Origin: Macrosoma leucophasiata
Lineage: Eukaryota; Arthropoda; Insecta; Lepidoptera; Hedylidae
DNA: 64,000 nt
Reading direction: 5' to 3'
Assembly: GCA_036365455.1 (NCBI GenBank)
Contig: JAWQUS010000026.1
Coordinates: forward strand, 17,316,001 to 17,380,000
Part shown: piece after piece, positions 30,648-40,109 of the stretch
How positions within the stretch are numbered: position 1 is the stretch's first letter
Layout of the letters: the number at the start of each line of letters is the position of its first letter
Position numbers and translations under genes: made by a program
Notes under the pieces: generated by a model
Told to the model about the DNA's origin: nothing
Seen by the model: only the letters and a program-made list of their open reading frames with translations
Databases searched by the model: none

Positions 30648-31121
30648 CGGTCTTATTCATAAGAAGTTATAACACCTCTAAGAGCTCGCTGTAGTATGCT
30701 TTAGGACAAACGTTATTCATAATAACATTTTAAATACGCTTACAAATACGAATTTTAGCGCTAAAGCACTCTTTAAACCCACTATAAAGTAGCCATGAAA
30801 GTTAGGAAGTGCGCGCGATTTTTAAAATATGACTTTATGTCATCTGGCACGTTATTTTTTTTTCTTTTATTCGAATTAAGGTAATTTTCACACGTAATTT
30901 TTTGTAGACAATTTGGCGTGTTTGATCTCTTGTTGGATCCATTTGTCCACTGAATACCTTGCACCGGCATCAACTTTTATCTATTAGCAGAATTTTAACT
31001 ATGGAAGGCTTATAGAACGTTTCTGAATAAACAATTTTATAGAACGTTTTATAGGCTAATAGAGCATTTTAACTAATGAATGCTATAAACCTTCCATAAG
31101 CGTTTTTTATGAATAAGACCG
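30648..31121. mobile_element. TIR element with TAA target duplication (PIF/Harbinger-type MITE)
   Basis: Ends CGGTCTTATTCATAA and TTATGAATAAGACCG are inverted repeats (about 15 bases). TAA occurs outside both (30645-30647 and 31122-31124), the 3-base target typical of PIF/Harbinger elements. The 474 bp interior has no transposase. Several internal 'gttattcataa' and 'aacgttttata' motifs suggest internal sub-terminal repeats. Confidence 0.75.
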
Positions 31122-31124
31122 TAA

Positions 31125-32184
31125 AAAAATAAAATAACAATTTTTTCAGAAATGTATCATACAATTAATAATCCATTGCGTAAAAAGTAAGAGCATTCAG
31201 CGTGAAACCAACCACACAACTTACGTTTTAAGTGGGAAAATTTTGGTTGGCATAAGTAACACGTAACGTGTGCATCCACGATTTTAGCGCAAACCAACAA
31301 ACGTCGTTGTTGGCTAGCCTGGATTTGCGCTAGTAAAACGTAAAGGCGGCATAAGTCTGCTGCTCGAACGCCTATCAAAATAAACCAATTATTACTCAAC
31401 CCATGTTTCGGTTGCTTTTCAGCTTCCGTAGTTTCAAGCAGATTTTTTAAAATTACTTTAAGCTTCACTTTCACGAGATAAATCAGTTACAGGAGTTTTA
31501 TTTTTATCCATTCACATTTGGGATGAATGAAAATCCACATTTGGGACTTCAGATTGCTTTATTTCGAAGAACAATTAATAAAATTCCTTATTTTAGTTCC
31601 ATTTGTTCTCAAAATATCTTTTAAATCTGTCATTATAGAAGAGCTTCTGAAAGAACCTCTTTCATGGCGTTCGTAGGTGGTTTTGGGTCGCTAAAAGCTC
31701 AACCGAAACCCGCATGCCCTTTGACCGTTGCCGTGAAAAGATTCTAATATTAGATTAGTTTAGCGTAACCTCTGACATAGAGGACAGACAATATGTAGAC
31801 GAGGGAACAGCGTGATTTAATTTAACCTGTGTGTACTGTAGGTACGCAAGTCTCGATAATGATTAAATAATAAATTAACTTTGTAGAAACTTTAGTAATT
31901 TAATAAAGCATTCGCATTAAATTTGTCAATTTGTTCGGATGGAAGAAATTTAACTTAGTTAAGATCGATCACGATCGTGTTAATTGACTTTATTCAAGGT
32001 GACATTTACGTATTTTAACACCATAAAATATAATAGTCATTGTTCGGTTTACTGATTAAATTGAGTCAGTTCAGAAAAAAAAACAATTAAATATCACATG
32101 CGTTTAACAATTTCTTAAAAATAAGTTTTATCAGAAATAATAATTTGATGTAAATGCCGCACCGTGTTTCATTCGTGCTATGCA
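31125..32184. other. No gene recognised; one unassigned open frame
   Basis: The minus frame 31474-31157 (105 codons) is unrecognised, although it follows the TIR element closely. 'cacatttggga' occurs twice near 31515-31550. The rest is AT-rich. Confidence 0.4.
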
Positions 32185-32186
32185 TA

Positions 32187-32475
32187 GAGCAACACGGGCC
32201 ACCGGCCGCGGCGGACCGGAGGAGAGTAGCCATAGCGTTTATCACCGATGCAAAACAGTCTGTCATTTTTGCGGGGGGAAATTCGTATGACACACACTCA
32301 CACTACAAAAATCGTCTATTACTACGAAACTCACACCTTGACTTTAACAAAATACAGAAACAATTTCACGCACACATTTAAACATCTAGGCGACAGGTAT
32401 AAGCCCATTTGGGCTTGTACTTTGACAGAGGGGAAAAGCTGCATATAGCTACTCTCCGGTACTCCGGGGTTGCTC
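32187..32475 (+). mobile_element. 289 bp TIR element, copy 1 (TA-flanked)
   Basis: Starts GAGCAACACGG and ends CCGGGGTTGCTC, inverted repeats of about 11-12 bases, with TA on both sides. A second copy of exactly the same length (63464-63752, minus) is about 85-90% identical. No transposase is encoded. Short frames such as 32154-32381 run through it but lack recognisable motifs. Confidence 0.8.
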
Positions 32476-32492
32476 TATGGTGCTATGACGTA

Positions 32493-33273
32493 CCCCCCCC
32501 GAGGGTTTCCGCCTTGTCGTGGCGGGGGGGCTCAGTACCCGGTGGTATCCTCACACCGGCGAAGCCAAGAGGAACCCAGAGAGGGGGCGGCGTTTGGCGT
32601 GGCTCTGCCTGCCACTCGCTGCTGTGGTGAGGAGACGGCTGGGGAAGAGGTGTACGGGTGTGTCGTTGCCCTGCACCCTATCCCCAGCCGCCTAGCGGTT
32701 GTCCCGCCGTAAGATGGGGACGTGGTGGGGAGGCGGCTGGGGAAGAGGTGTACGGGTGTGTCGTTGCCCTGCACCCTATCCCCAGCCGCCTAGCGGTGGT
32801 CCCGCCGCTCGATAGGGACGTGGTGGGGCCGCGGGGGGGCGGTTGAAGGTCAGTTCATCCCTGTCACTCCCGCTCCCCCGAGGCCGGACAGAGTGCCCCT
32901 GGACTCCTCCACCCGGGCGTCTTGGGACGCCTGGCGTTGTGAGTGGTCGGGGCAGGGACCTTTGGGTGTCGGACTAGGGGATGTCCGTCGCCCAAATGGA
33001 GATAGGTCCCAAGCTGGGTGGCGTGCACGTGTTCTGCACGCCACTAGTGTTGGTTGGAGCCAAAGAGCTCAACCTGCGGAGGGCTCGGAGACGAGCAGCC
33101 GCCGGCGGGGTCGCGGATGTGTGCGTAAGCGTTCCCGTGACCCCGCCACTAATGGCGGAAGAGTCGGAACACCGCGGGGTTTTAGTGAGTACGAGTCTCA
33201 CACTACCCGCCGTCGTTTCCCCTAGACGGCGGGTGCCCATGAGGGTTTCCCCGCGTAAAAAAAAAAAAAAAAA
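32493..33273 (+). mobile_element. GC-rich 781 bp non-LTR-derived mini-element with poly(A) and 15-base target duplication
   Basis: The insert is strikingly GC-rich against its surroundings, ends in 17 A, and is bounded by TGGTGCTATGACGTA (32478-32492 and 33274-33288). It starts with a C-run and 'gagggtttccgccttgtcgt', and its 3' end carries a similar 'gagggtttccccgcg'. Two tandem 98 bp units (32636-32733 and 32734-32831) follow the 5' region. Three overlapping frames (32893-33225, 32981-33289 and their complements) are open because of base composition; no RT or endonuclease motif is seen. Likely a deletion derivative joining 5' and 3' UTRs of an R1-type LINE. Confidence 0.85.
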
Positions 33274-33288
33274 TGGTGCTATGACGTA

Positions 33289-33975
33289 GCGAGAATAAAA
33301 CACGGCTTCAATAACATCCATAGACTCGCTATGGATGCAATATGATAGCACTACGCACAACGTAGCAGTATGCTTAATCTGACGCTTAAATGCTACGGCA
33401 TCGTAGCGCTTCTACGGTCCATCTACGAACATATTATAAAATAAAAATCAAGCACTAAACGCGACAAAGCTGAATCGATATAGAAAATCTTTCTTTAAGG
33501 AAAGAACATCTGCAAATGTTTTGAAGGAAATAGTTAATACATTTTTCTTTTTCGATAGAATAAAAAAATGTATTTGCTTAGTTATACCTAGGTGTGTAAC
33601 ATTCGACGTTTATAAAAAAATAATAATGCAGAACGTGCAGCTAAATAATGAACTTCACACAACGACATTCTTTTTAACTTACGAGTACCATCAGTTGATA
33701 CGTATATAACTGACAAAATAAGCTTTAACTGAAGTGCTGTCTGCAATTTGACCTGTATTTAATTGATGTTTCAGGCGTATTCCCTTACCGTCAATTTGAA
33801 AAGTGAAGAGTAAATGGCAAACGCCACTTTCGTGGCATAAAAAAGCTGAAACGAAATGTTTAGATAACGAAAGCCTTGTTTGTTAATTTTTAGTTGTTTA
33901 CATTTTCTCGCTCTCTCATCTCCAACTTCGAATTTCGGGACTGTCTCATTTAAATCGCTTTAAAAACGAAATATC
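33289..33975. other. No gene recognised
   Basis: A 9 bp hairpin CATCCATAG/CTATGGATG lies at 33315-33337. 'gctacggcatcgtagcgc' motifs near 33393 recall the 'gtagctacgtagcg' patch at 51617. No gene-like frame. Confidence 0.4.
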
Positions 33976-34101
33976 TTTTTTTTTTTCTTTATGTAATGAC
34001 AGTGGCACACAAGCATGTAGTTCACATTGATGTTAAGTGATGACTGCAGCCTGTAGACACCCACACAAAGATCAAGATCAAAATGCAGGTGCGTTACCAG
34101 G
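33976..34101 (-). repeat. LR1 3' portion
   Basis: T-tract, then 'atgtagttcacattgatgtt' to 'gcaggtgcgttacca', in reverse orientation. It stops at 34101, where an HLE piece begins. Confidence 0.75.
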
Positions 34102-34104
34102 TGT

Positions 34105-34258
34105 CCTGTCTGTTACCTTTTCACGTCCAAACGACTGAACCGATTTTAATGAAATTCGGTACTGAGATAGAGCTGACTTTGAGAAAGAACATAGGCCACT
34201 TTGTTATTTATATAACGACATCCACGCAGGCGAAGCCAAGGGCAACAGCTAATACTTC
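34105..34258 (+). repeat. HLE-family fragment
   Basis: 'aaacgactgaaccgatttta', 'gagatagagctgactttgag' and the end 'ggcgaagccaagggcaacag' + 'ctaata' are typical of this family's 3' half. Confidence 0.6.
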
Positions 34259-34455
34259 ATATATGCGGAATTAACATTCCTATGCAGTTGTTCGAAAATA
34301 ATTTGCGGTCAGACACACGTGCCACGTTTCTCATACAATAATCAATAATTATTTGCTATCGAGTAGACGCATCGAGCACATATATATATGAACAGTTTAT
34401 ACAGGTCCCGCTCGCGGCAACCGGTGTACGCAAATATCATTCATTTATGCTATTA

Positions 34456-34492
34456 CTAGTTTTCGGCCGCGACTTCGTCCGCGTATACTTTT
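34456..34492 (-). repeat. HLE terminal fragment
   Basis: 'tactagttttcggccgcgac' followed by 'ttcgtccgcgt' is the reverse complement of an HLE 3' end. Confidence 0.45.
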
Positions 34493-34598
34493 GAATCAGA
34501 ATCAGAATCAGAAACTCATTTATTCATTTAGGGTGACAGGCACCTCTTATGACACGTCAAAAACAAACAAAATAAATTAAAGTGAATAACAATTGATA
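34491..34598 (-). repeat. LINE-4 3' tail with (TTCTGA)n
   Basis: On the minus strand the sequence ends 'gaataaatgagtttctgatt' with TTCTGA repeats, a microsatellite tail of non-LTR type. The same ~130 bp recur at 49722-49850. Confidence 0.65.
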
Positions 34599-34653
34599 TA
34601 CATGTCAAACAAGATAAAAAATATATAATATTTTTTATCTTGTTTGACATGTA
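34599..34653. repeat. Perfect 26-base inverted duplication
   Basis: The 26 bases at 34599-34624 (start TACATGTCAAACAAGAT) are copied in inverted form at 34628-34653 with a 3-base spacer. The sister LINE-4 copy at 49820 contains the left arm only and then continues differently. Confidence 0.9.
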
Positions 34654-34835
34654 TTTTAATTTGATCATTGCGAATTGTAGCCTATATATTATTCCAATAT
34701 GTAACCTGCGACACTCCGTCTAGTAGTTTTTTGTGAAAGAGTCACAAACATCCATCCATTCATACTCACAAACTTTCGCATTGGTATTGGTGTGGAATAA
34801 ATAATAAATAGATAAAATGTTACGTATGTATGTAT

Positions 34836-35150
34836 CTTCACGCCAGGTCCCTAACGGGGTAGGCAGAGAGTGTAGAGCGCCAGATATCCCGGTCCTGACA
34901 CACCTCCCGTGCCTCATCTACCTTTATCATTATCTTCATACATGCACGCCGATTCCTAAGACTTTTGACCCCACCATCAGACAGAACTCGACCTATTTGG
35001 TCATGGTAGGTCAGTCTTGGTCTTCCTGGGCCTCTGTAACCATCCACATTCGCATTGTACATGTGTTTAGTCATTCGCTCATTCGACATTCTTTCTATAT
35101 GCCCGAAGTAGGATTTATTCATCATGCTATTACAACTGCTCAGCATCCTC
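34836..35150 (-). pseudogene. LINE-3 C-terminus and 3' end
   Basis: The minus frame 35146-34838 encodes 102 residues including YFGHIERM (about residues 13-20), YRGPGRPRLTYHDQIGRVL, GGVKSLRNRRACMK and DIWRSTLSAYPVRDLA. This is the tail of an insect non-LTR endonuclease/RT polyprotein. No catalytic domain remains. The (TATG)n run upstream on the plus strand (34824-34835) is its 3' microsatellite tail. Copies at 14003, 46905 and 47731 share the terminal segment. Confidence 0.8.
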
Positions 35151-35240
35151 TATTATAAATGACTACTAGCGATTTCTCGTAAAACAATAAATTACATACG
35201 CCATCAAACAATCGATAATGATCAGGCACAAAAAGAAAAA

Positions 35241-35343
35241 AATGTTCTTATAATTGTTTTATATTATTTCGCATTAACACATGCTTGTGAAATATATTTT
35301 ATTTTTAAAGAAAAATGGAAAGAAAAATATAAAACAATTATTA
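35241..35343 (-). repeat. SINE-D tail segment (inverted relative to next copy)
   Basis: 'ttatattatttcgcattaac' to 'aagaaaaatggaaagaaaaa' is the SINE-D tail in reverse, without the tRNA-like head. Its ends ('aattgttttatatt' and 'aatataaaacaatt') are themselves inverted repeats. Confidence 0.65.
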
Positions 35344-35467
35344 AGGGTAAAAGCGACTTCTTTACGATATTCAATAAACTGAAAAGTCTATTATATCGGT
35401 TGCCTAACTAGCATAGTTGGTAATAGATGGCGCTGCTGCTGCCATAAAGCAATGCAATAGATGTGAA

Positions 35468-35610
35468 GGAAAGATTTGACAAATCGGGCAGGACTTCAGT
35501 AGCTCAATTGGAAGAGCGGCTGGACTAGATTCCCAGTAGGTTGCGAGTTCGAGTCTCGCCTGAAGTCAAATTTTTCTTTCCATTTTTCTTTAAAAGTAAA
35601 ATAAATGTTC
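35468..35610 (+). mobile_element. SINE-D copy 2, variant tRNA-like head (35493-35567)
   Basis: The 75-base head folds with a 7 bp acceptor stem (ACTTCAG/CTGAAGT), a 4 bp D stem (GCTC/GAGC), a T stem GCGAG/CTCGC around TTCGAGT, and an anticodon stem with one A-C mismatch. The anticodon position reads AGA. 'aaatttttctttcc' follows at once, giving a Pol III-type T-run terminator. The same head occurs at 45226-45300. Confidence 0.8.
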
Positions 35611-36397
35611 TTATTTCTATACAAACCAGTTGAAATATGAATTCCGCATCAACAGATGAACAGATGGTGTATAAATCAAGCGGTGGCGCGGCTCAAACAA
35701 AACGACGCCGCTGTTCTCTGCTCGGCGGTATTTTTTGCGTCAAACCTCTCGCTACAGGGCGCGCCGCGATCTGTATTCATTTTACACATTTGTCAGTCTC
35801 TGTCGGGGTGGAGTCGACGTTTTATTTCTTACTCGGTTTGATGAATTACTTAACTAGGATTTTTTGCTCGTTCAAATGCTTGTACTGACTGAGTTTTTGA
35901 TGGCAAAAACAAAGCACTGACACTCCAATCCGAAAAGAACTGCTTTTTTTTTAATTTTATGGCATCGCTTGTTATGCATATTGCCAGTGTCAAGTAAAAC
36001 GATATTTCGTATTCGTATAATGCCACGTAAAAGTCAGAGTCAGTCAGTCAATTTATCAGTCCTTCAGTCAGAGTCACAGTAATTCGAGTAAAGCGATGGC
36101 TACTTTACCAGAACATTTACAATTAAGTTTTGGAGGCAACAGGAAAAAACGTGTTTTCGCACTGATATTTTATTTCACTTTACACGAGCACTGTAATAAG
36201 CCTATATCAAACAAAATGCCACCAACCTTATTTCATATGACTCAAAAATACAACAAGAAAATTAAATAAAACAAGAGCACCACACGCATCTGTCAAGGTT
36301 CCCACCAAAACTCGAACTGCTTTGATAACCTTTTAGCACACACTTCTTGACACTAGTATGGCCCATGACAATCACAGACGCAAAACAAACTTCTTGC
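35611..36397. other. No gene recognised
   Basis: A GC-richer patch (35680-35830) holds two overlapping open frames (35637-35888 and 35656-35841) without known motifs. A (GTCA)n-rich patch is at 36035-36080. Confidence 0.4.
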
Positions 36398-36528
36398 ATT
36401 AGAAATGGCAACGCATCTGAATTTTAATCTGCGGTTTTTGTGCAGATGTCTTAGGCTATATACTTAATGATCTTACCATCAGTGGAAACTGCAAGCATGC
36501 TTCTTGCCACCATCATAACATTAAAAAA
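36398..36528 (+). repeat. LR1 3' portion, degenerate
   Basis: 'aaatggcaacgcatctgaat' and 'aactgcaagcatgcttcttg' with an A-tract mark a decayed LR1 3' end. Confidence 0.5.
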
Positions 36529-36723
36529 CCGTCTTGTCGCTAAAAATGCAACTTTATAACTTTATTACGTAATTATTTTGTATTTACCTGTGAAGTACCC
36601 TTTGGCCATGAAAATACGTATAAGTACAATCGTATTCCGTATTTATCATTGGCATTTCTGTTTCTTTTTATTATTTACAATAACACATGTGAGTGTTTGA
36701 ACTCAAAATTTGACGAAGCTTCG

Positions 36724-36809
36724 ATAAAGAGAGAAAGAGAGAGAAAGAAGGGGAGAGAGAGAGAGAGAGAGATAGATAGGGAGAGAGTGAGAGATAGGGA
36801 GAGAGAGAT
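36724..36809. repeat. GA-rich microsatellite
   Basis: Imperfect (GA)n with GATA and GGGA interruptions. It produces a long leucine/serine-rich frame on the minus strand that is an artefact of composition. Confidence 0.9.
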
Positions 36810-37663
36810 TTAATTTCTGTTTATAGGTACCTACTTGTATATTGACGATCATATAATTATCTAGAACTCTGCAATGAAGCTTCAATAATTTGTTTCACTC
36901 AACGCAAAACTGCAATGGCTTCAAATTGTTAAACACAATCATAACTTCTACATAAAACTACAAATTTGAATACTGAATTTCTGTAATCCTTTCTTATGAG
37001 GGAAGAGCTGGTGTCCTGAAATACAGGCTTTGCTTAGTTTAGGCACCAGTCTCCCACAATTTACTTTAATAATCACTCACGACTTTTTATGTTTTTATTA
37101 TGTTAAACTGTGTAGTTATTAAGGTTATTGTGGTGATAAATAAATAAAAAAATAAAATTAAAATTAAAAAATTTCAAAATTTCAAAAATAAAAATTCCTC
37201 TCATCAGCAAAAAATACGGCATAACGAGGCACTTGTAAAATAACAGCAATCAATTATCCGAAAGTCAGTGAACGTCTGTAGGTGAATAATACGAACGGAA
37301 GGGAGTCGTAAGTTTTAATTCCGCCCTTAAACTCATAATAAAGCCATCAATTTAGACTTTGCCCAGTTTTTCCACAACTTCCACGTTAAGGCTTTTTATC
37401 CGGGGGTTGTTAAGAAAGCCGTGTTCACAAAGACTACTCACATGGAGGGAGTTTTGTTCGATACACGAAAAATGAAAAGAAATTAAACGGAGAGTTTTGG
37501 TTTTTATATCTCTTTGACATGAAATCTACTTGTACATTAACTTCCTACATCCACATTTTTCATACATTCCTTCTCGTGGCAATAACGAACGCTAAAAAAA
37601 TATTCTTTTTGGTGCATCCGTTCGCAATTTGCAACGAATACACCAAATTGAATATTCTTCTTC
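36810..37663. other. No gene recognised
   Basis: An A-rich low-complexity patch lies at 37135-37195. Otherwise featureless. Confidence 0.4.
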
Positions 37664-37838
37664 AATGTACGGCCCTGTAATTTCCAGCACAGAGGCATAA
37701 CACCTAATGTCTCAGGAGTGGCAGCGCATCTGGTTTTTTACCTCTGGTCATTGTGTGGTTGTCCATAGGCTGGAGTCATCACTTAACATCAATGTGAACT
37801 GCGTGCTCGTTTGCCACTTTTATTACATAAAAAAAAAT
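37664..37838 (+). repeat. LR1 3' half
   Basis: Starts within LR1 at 'aatgtacggccctgtaattt' and continues to the A-tail, so it is 5'-truncated. Confidence 0.75.
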
Positions 37839-38019
37839 CTATACATAAAAAAATATATATGTAGAGATGTATTTTGATTTCCAACACAAAACGAAATAGT
37901 ATTTTTGCAAACTGATAAAATAAATAAAGCTCAATAAAATACCTACTGTCATTCCAGCTAAACTTCCTGAATAATAACTAGGTTTAACTATAGCTAACTA
38001 AACTTACTTATGTAATTTG

Positions 38020-38235
38020 ACGACTCGGTTAGTCCAGCGGTGTGAAACAACCGTTTGATTCGAAGGGTCGCGGGTTCGATCCCCGCACCGGGAAAAATAT
38101 TTGTATGGCCTAAAGATATTTGTTTCGAGTCTGGGTGTTTGTGGTATGTGTTGTATGTGTACGACGGCACCCACGACACAGGTTAAAATAATGCCTAATG
38201 TTGAGCTGAGTGTAAGCGTATATATATACTTGTAT
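38020..38235 (+). mobile_element. SINE-A copy 2, full length
   Basis: The head 'actcggttagtccagcggtg' carries an A-box-like element, and GGTTCGATCCCC (38070) is a perfect B box. The body 'tctgggtgtttgtggtatgt' and the end 'gagtgtaagcgta' followed by TATATA match the copy at 4642. The minus strand is open through it (38004-38273) but only as translated SINE. Confidence 0.85.
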
Positions 38236-38442
38236 AATAAACATATTGACTGCAATGTAAGTAACTCACGCATACCTATACATATGTACCTTTTTATGTG
38301 TGTATAGAAGATAAATAAATATAGTCTGCATTATAAAAACAGTTTTAATAACATATAATGCAAGTGTATGAAATGGCAAATACGTATTTTCAGCTTTCTG
38401 TAAGGTAAAGAAAGAAACAAAGACACAAGTTATCGTTTAAAT

Positions 38443-38779
38443 CAGTGATTCCCAAAGTGGTCTATATCGACCCCTGGGGGTCTATGACAACGTAAAAGGG
38501 GTCAGCGTCAGCGAAAAAAAAATTTGGGGGTCCATGAAATGAAAATGGGGGTCCACGATAATGGATCCCAACACATACACTGATAGTACCAATTTACTTA
38601 CCTCATACCAGTGATTCCCAAAGTGGTCCATGGGAGACTCGATGGGGGTCTACTTAGGCGTGAATAAAAATTAAAAATAAGGGAAATATGGGAATGTGAT
38701 GCAAGGACGGGGGGGGGGTCCACAGAAACCAGAAAAAATTGTAAGGGGTCTACAAGAAAAAATAGTTTGGGAACCTCTG
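38443..38779. mobile_element. Composite hAT-type MITE with 8-base target duplication
   Basis: The outer ends are CAGTGATTCCCAAA and GGGAACCTCTG, flanked by GTTTAAAT on both sides (38435-38442 and 38780-38787). A second left end, CAGTGATTCCCAAAGTGGTC, starts at 38609. From there to the right end the sequence matches the 184 bp element at 13234. The whole therefore has two left ends and one right end inside a single target duplication. Confidence 0.88.
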
Positions 38780-38990
38780 GTTTAAATCATTGCTTATTTC
38801 GTCTCTGTGCCAGTAATCCAAATTAATGTTAAACAAACATTAATTTAGAAAACAATTTGTAACTAGTACCGAGGAGTGTGTTCGTTACAAATCTGATATT
38901 TATTTCATACTTTAAATGTAAATCGTTTAGATATAGGTTTAGTTCATAGTATAGTAAGTAGTCCCTGTAGTGAGAGTGAGATATTTAATT

Positions 38991-39610
38991 AAAGGAGATG
39001 TTGCAAGCTCGGCTTTGGTTCGTACATGTCCTCAAAAAATGGGTAAATTAAAGAAGAATCCGAATAAAATACAATTAATTTATTCAAGAATATATTTTAG
39101 AGTTACAACCACATTTAATTCAAAGATTTTATCGTTTTCAACCATGTTCAACATTGCGGCGATACAGCCGACGTACCTATGAAGATAAAACAAAACTAAT
39201 GCTATCTGTATGTTACTAGTGCATCACGTATTATTAAAAAAAAAACAATGTATCAAATCGATCAATGAAAAGAAGTTCCGATGATTTTTTAAAAATTGTA
39301 AATCGATTAGTATAGTATTAACACATAAAATCGATTTTGATAGTATTTAGATAATATTACTTTTTTCTCCAAGTACTATATACCTAATAAAAAAAACAAT
39401 TAAAAAAAATATCAAAATGACATCGCTCGCCATATTCGCCATGTTGGTTTTGAGTTGCAATTCTAACTGCAAATAATGTTTTGTGACTGCAAACAAAGCT
39501 AAATAAGTGAAAATATGCAGTAAAAAACGTTTTTATATTGATTTTGCCTGTTAATGATATTGTGTACAATACATGGCCGGAGGTCCATACATTTTTGCAA
39601 CATCTCCTTT
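38991..39610. mobile_element. TIR-bounded element (~620 bp), class unknown
   Basis: AAAGGAGATGTTGCAA (38991-39006) is exactly inverted at 39595-39610. No identical flanking bases could be settled. The interior is AT-rich with one 70-codon open frame (38970-39182) that is not recognised. Probably a non-autonomous DNA element. Confidence 0.6.
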
Positions 39611-40067
39611 GTTAATCAATAAGCCTAAAGTTAAGATCTGTATAATAGTTTTAAAGTATAAATTTAATGTATTCAGGTATGATGGGACTGACATGGTTTG
39701 TTAAAAGTCCCTAAAAAATTAATAATATAAAAAAACTAGTACAAACGTGTCATTCAACCGTTCAAGTATTTTTATTTCACCATATTGTGAGATGGCGAAA
39801 TAAAAATACTACTACTAATAAATAAATAATACTAAATAAAAATACGTGAATGTCAAACAATCGCAGACCGGCGCCGGCGGAGCGCCGCCTTTCCGTCCCA
39901 CACACAAACGTCACTATCTCATTCATTTTGAAAGAAGTCACATTCAACAAGGCTTTTAAAAAGAAATTTTAACTGCAGCGTTGAATAAGATTCTATGAGA
40001 AATTCAAATGTGAATACAATTCACCATGATTCAATTTCATTACAAATAGAAGAATACGCATATTATA
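39611..40067. other. No gene recognised; one hairpin
   Basis: 'tatttttatttc' and 'gaaataaaaata' form an inverted pair around 39767-39812. A GC-rich spot ('ggcgccggcggagcgccgcc') is at 39870. Confidence 0.4.
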
Positions 40068-40103
40068 CTACCTATACAATACTTTAGTATTGTATAGGTA
40101 GTG
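40068..40103. repeat. Perfect 17-base inverted duplication, 2-base spacer
   Basis: ACTACCTATACAATACT is followed after TT by its exact inverted complement. Confidence 0.9.
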
Positions 40104-40109
40104 TTTGTA

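Noticed and set aside
31157..31474. 105-codon minus-strand frame beside the Harbinger-type element as its transposase
   Set aside because: No DDE or HTH motif is visible and it lies outside the inverted repeats.
32893..33360. Overlapping 102-128 codon frames on both strands as host genes
   Set aside because: They lie within the GC-rich mini-retroelement, where stop codons are scarce, overlap each other in opposite strands, and one runs through the poly(A) tail.
36724..36885. Leucine/serine-rich minus-strand peptide
   Set aside because: Produced by translation of the GA microsatellite.
38004..38273. 89-codon minus-strand frame as a conserved peptide
   Set aside because: It is simply the translated SINE-A copy; the same residues arise from the SINE-A copy at 4642.
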